Notes under the pieces: generated by a model
Seen by the model: only the letters and a program-made list of their open reading frames with translations
Told to the model about the DNA's origin: nothing
Database searches by the model: none
In this document: piece by piece, positions 36,822 through 37,758 of the stretch
Numbering within the stretch: position 1 is the first letter of the stretch
How the letters are laid out: each line of letters opens with the position of its first letter
Made by a program: the position numbers and the translations under genes
From: Dictyostelium firmibasis
Lineage: Eukaryota; Evosea; Eumycetozoa; Dictyosteliales; Dictyosteliaceae
Reading direction: 5' to 3'
DNA length: 37,758 bases
Assembly: GCA_036169595.1 (NCBI GenBank)
Contig: JAVFKY010000010.1
Span: 1 to 37,758 of the forward strand

Positions 36822-37206
36822 AAATTAAATTTGTAAGAGCATTTTTTCGATTAAATTTTTAGGTTAGAAATACGTTTAAACACTTAAAAACCATTAAATC
36901 ACGAGTTCTATCGATTGTTAATAGTGAGTATCGATCCCAGAGGTCATTATAAAAATTTGAAATTTTGCTCTTCCAACGAGAAATTAATATGTAAAATTTT
37001 AAAAATAAAAGAGGGTTTTTTTTCTTATTTCTCTGAATTTTCAAATGGTTACTATTAGTAATATTCACGAAATTAGTAGTTCTATCTTTTGTTCTTAGCA
37101 AGTATCGAATTTGGACCGCATTTTAAAAACTTTTTTTTTACCATATAGTGAACCAAGTCGCTCGAAACTATGTACTCGGCGACATCACCAAATACATATA
37201 TATAGG
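36822..37206. other. Last ~305-bp-type satellite remnants before the composition change
   Basis: Contains GAGTATCGATCCCAGAGG at about 36926 with TTGCTCTTCCAACGAG (one mismatch from the 18-bp sequence) at 36964, and a more diverged GTATCGAAT copy near 37102. An 80-codon minus-strand frame (36859-37101) covers the repeat and is not protein-like. Confidence 0.55.
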
Positions 37207-37346
37207 GAGTAGTATTTTTAAAAATGAAAAAATTTTTCTAAGTTAAAAAATACCATATAAAAAAATTAGAAATTTTCTAAGTTAAAAATACCATACTAAA
37301 AATTGCTAATTTTTCTAAGTTAGAAGAATGCATATAAATACTACTC
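37207..37346. mobile_element. Possible miniature inverted-repeat element (~140 bp), tentative
   Basis: GAGTAGTATTT (37207-37217) is answered by its exact complement AAATACTACTC (37336-37346). AGG lies immediately outside both ends, which could be a 3-bp target duplication. Inside are three copies of a TTTTCTAAGTT-containing 38-39-bp repeat (anchors 37238, 37277, 37315). It has no coding capacity. The ends are short and the A+T-rich background makes chance plausible; a non-mobile tandem repeat is the main alternative. Confidence 0.35.
37230..37322 (+). repeat. Three tandem 38-39-bp repeats with CTAAGTT
   Basis: CTAAGTT occurs at 37238, 37277 and 37315, each preceded by a T-run; the first two are followed by an AAAAATACCATA-like stretch. 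It is a clustered form of a motif found singly across the window. Confidence 0.75.
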
Positions 37347-37349
37347 AGG

Positions 37350-37758
37350 AACGTTATTTTAATATGAGAATTACTCATTTGGGGACCAGGACCTAATGAG
37401 AGGCAAGTTGCCTTGGGGTCAGCCAATGGGTATAGGTGGTCAAGGAACGCCATTTGTATGTGATATAAGGGATGGGTTGGGAGGGGTAATGGGGTGTAAG
37501 CTAGCTGATCAACCATAATGCGTAGCTTACAGGTCCTGTGAAGCAAATTAATATGAGAGCCAGCCAGCCGACCGACTGGCAAAGGCCAAGGAACGCCATT
37601 TGTATGAGAGACAGCCGCCAATTGACGGGTTGGTGGCACTAGGGAACGCCATTTGTATGGGGTGCGCTCATAGCCGGCAGCTGCCAACCAGCCGGTCAGC
37701 GCATAGTAAGCAAGCGCTCTTGGAACGCCATTTGTATAGTGCTCAACGGCCAGCAATA
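37350..37758. repeat. GC-richer block with four copies of a 16-bp repeat, runs off the window
   Basis: Composition rises abruptly to about half G+C. GGAACGCCATTTGTAT occurs exactly at 37444, 37590, 37643 and 37722, spaced 146, 53 and 79 bp; a degenerate copy may start at 37348. Between copies are GCCAGCC, GACTGGC and CCGGTCAGC-like stretches. A 159-codon minus-strand frame (37277-37756) crosses the block, but the 16-mer is read in different frames along it, so coding is unlikely. It may be the edge of a different genomic compartment or another satellite. Confidence 0.7.

Noticed and set aside
37277-37756. 159-codon minus-strand open frame at the right edge, tempting as a partial gene
   Set aside because: The 16-bp DNA repeat is translated in different frames along it (TNGVP in some places, YKWRSL and IQMAFL in others), so the reading frame is not conserved. 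The frame also runs into A/T-rich repeats and matches no family I recognise.
1-37758. LTR element, Polinton or other virus-like remains
   Set aside because: No polymerase, integrase, capsid or LTR-like structure could be recognised on either strand.

Overview
This window is A+T-rich (roughly four-fifths A+T by eye), full of long A/T homopolymers, and has no recognisable protein-coding gene. In the first 37.2 kb no open frame exceeds about 80 codons, and none resembles a known family. The dense, diverged tandem repeats and the tRNA-like modules with RNA polymerase III A-box and B-box motifs point to eukaryotic nuclear satellite or heterochromatin-like DNA. I cannot name the organism; an A+T-rich invertebrate or protist would fit, with low confidence.

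Layout. (1) Positions 1-33081 are one giant inverted repeat: a left arm (1-16522), a 39-nt spacer (16523-16561) and a right arm (16562-33081). The arms are almost identical, with coordinate sums of 33082-33086 along their whole length. The left edge is cut by the window start, so the true outer boundary of the palindrome is not seen. (2) From the outside inward, each arm holds two ~0.9-kb tandem units plus a partial third; then an array of ~1.8-2.2-kb units, each with a tRNA-like module or a bare B-box remnant; then A+T-rich DNA with no recognised feature; then an inner zone with a dispersed 42-bp element and an ~0.89-kb tandem duplication. The right arm mirrors all of this. (3) Positions 33082-37130 are non-mirrored flank built from related satellite: ~215-245-bp and ~305-bp units, a diverged copy of the outer ~0.9-kb unit, and an 18-bp sequence (TTGCTCTTCCTACGAGTA) occurring singly, as a head-to-head 34-bp perfect palindrome, and as a spaced inverted pair. 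(4) Positions 37207-37346 are a small unit with three 38-39-bp repeats bounded by 11-bp inverted repeats. (5) From about 37350 to the end the composition changes abruptly to a GC-richer block with four exact copies of GGAACGCCATTTGTAT.

The most notable points are the 33-kb palindrome; the concentration of arm-to-arm substitutions in the innermost ~600 bp while adjacent sequence is identical; Pol III-like promoter modules that all point toward the palindrome centre (convergent, so transcripts could pair as long dsRNA); and the 42-bp element kept nearly invariant while its surroundings diverged. An assembly artefact cannot be excluded from sequence alone; the evidence for and against is given in the findings.
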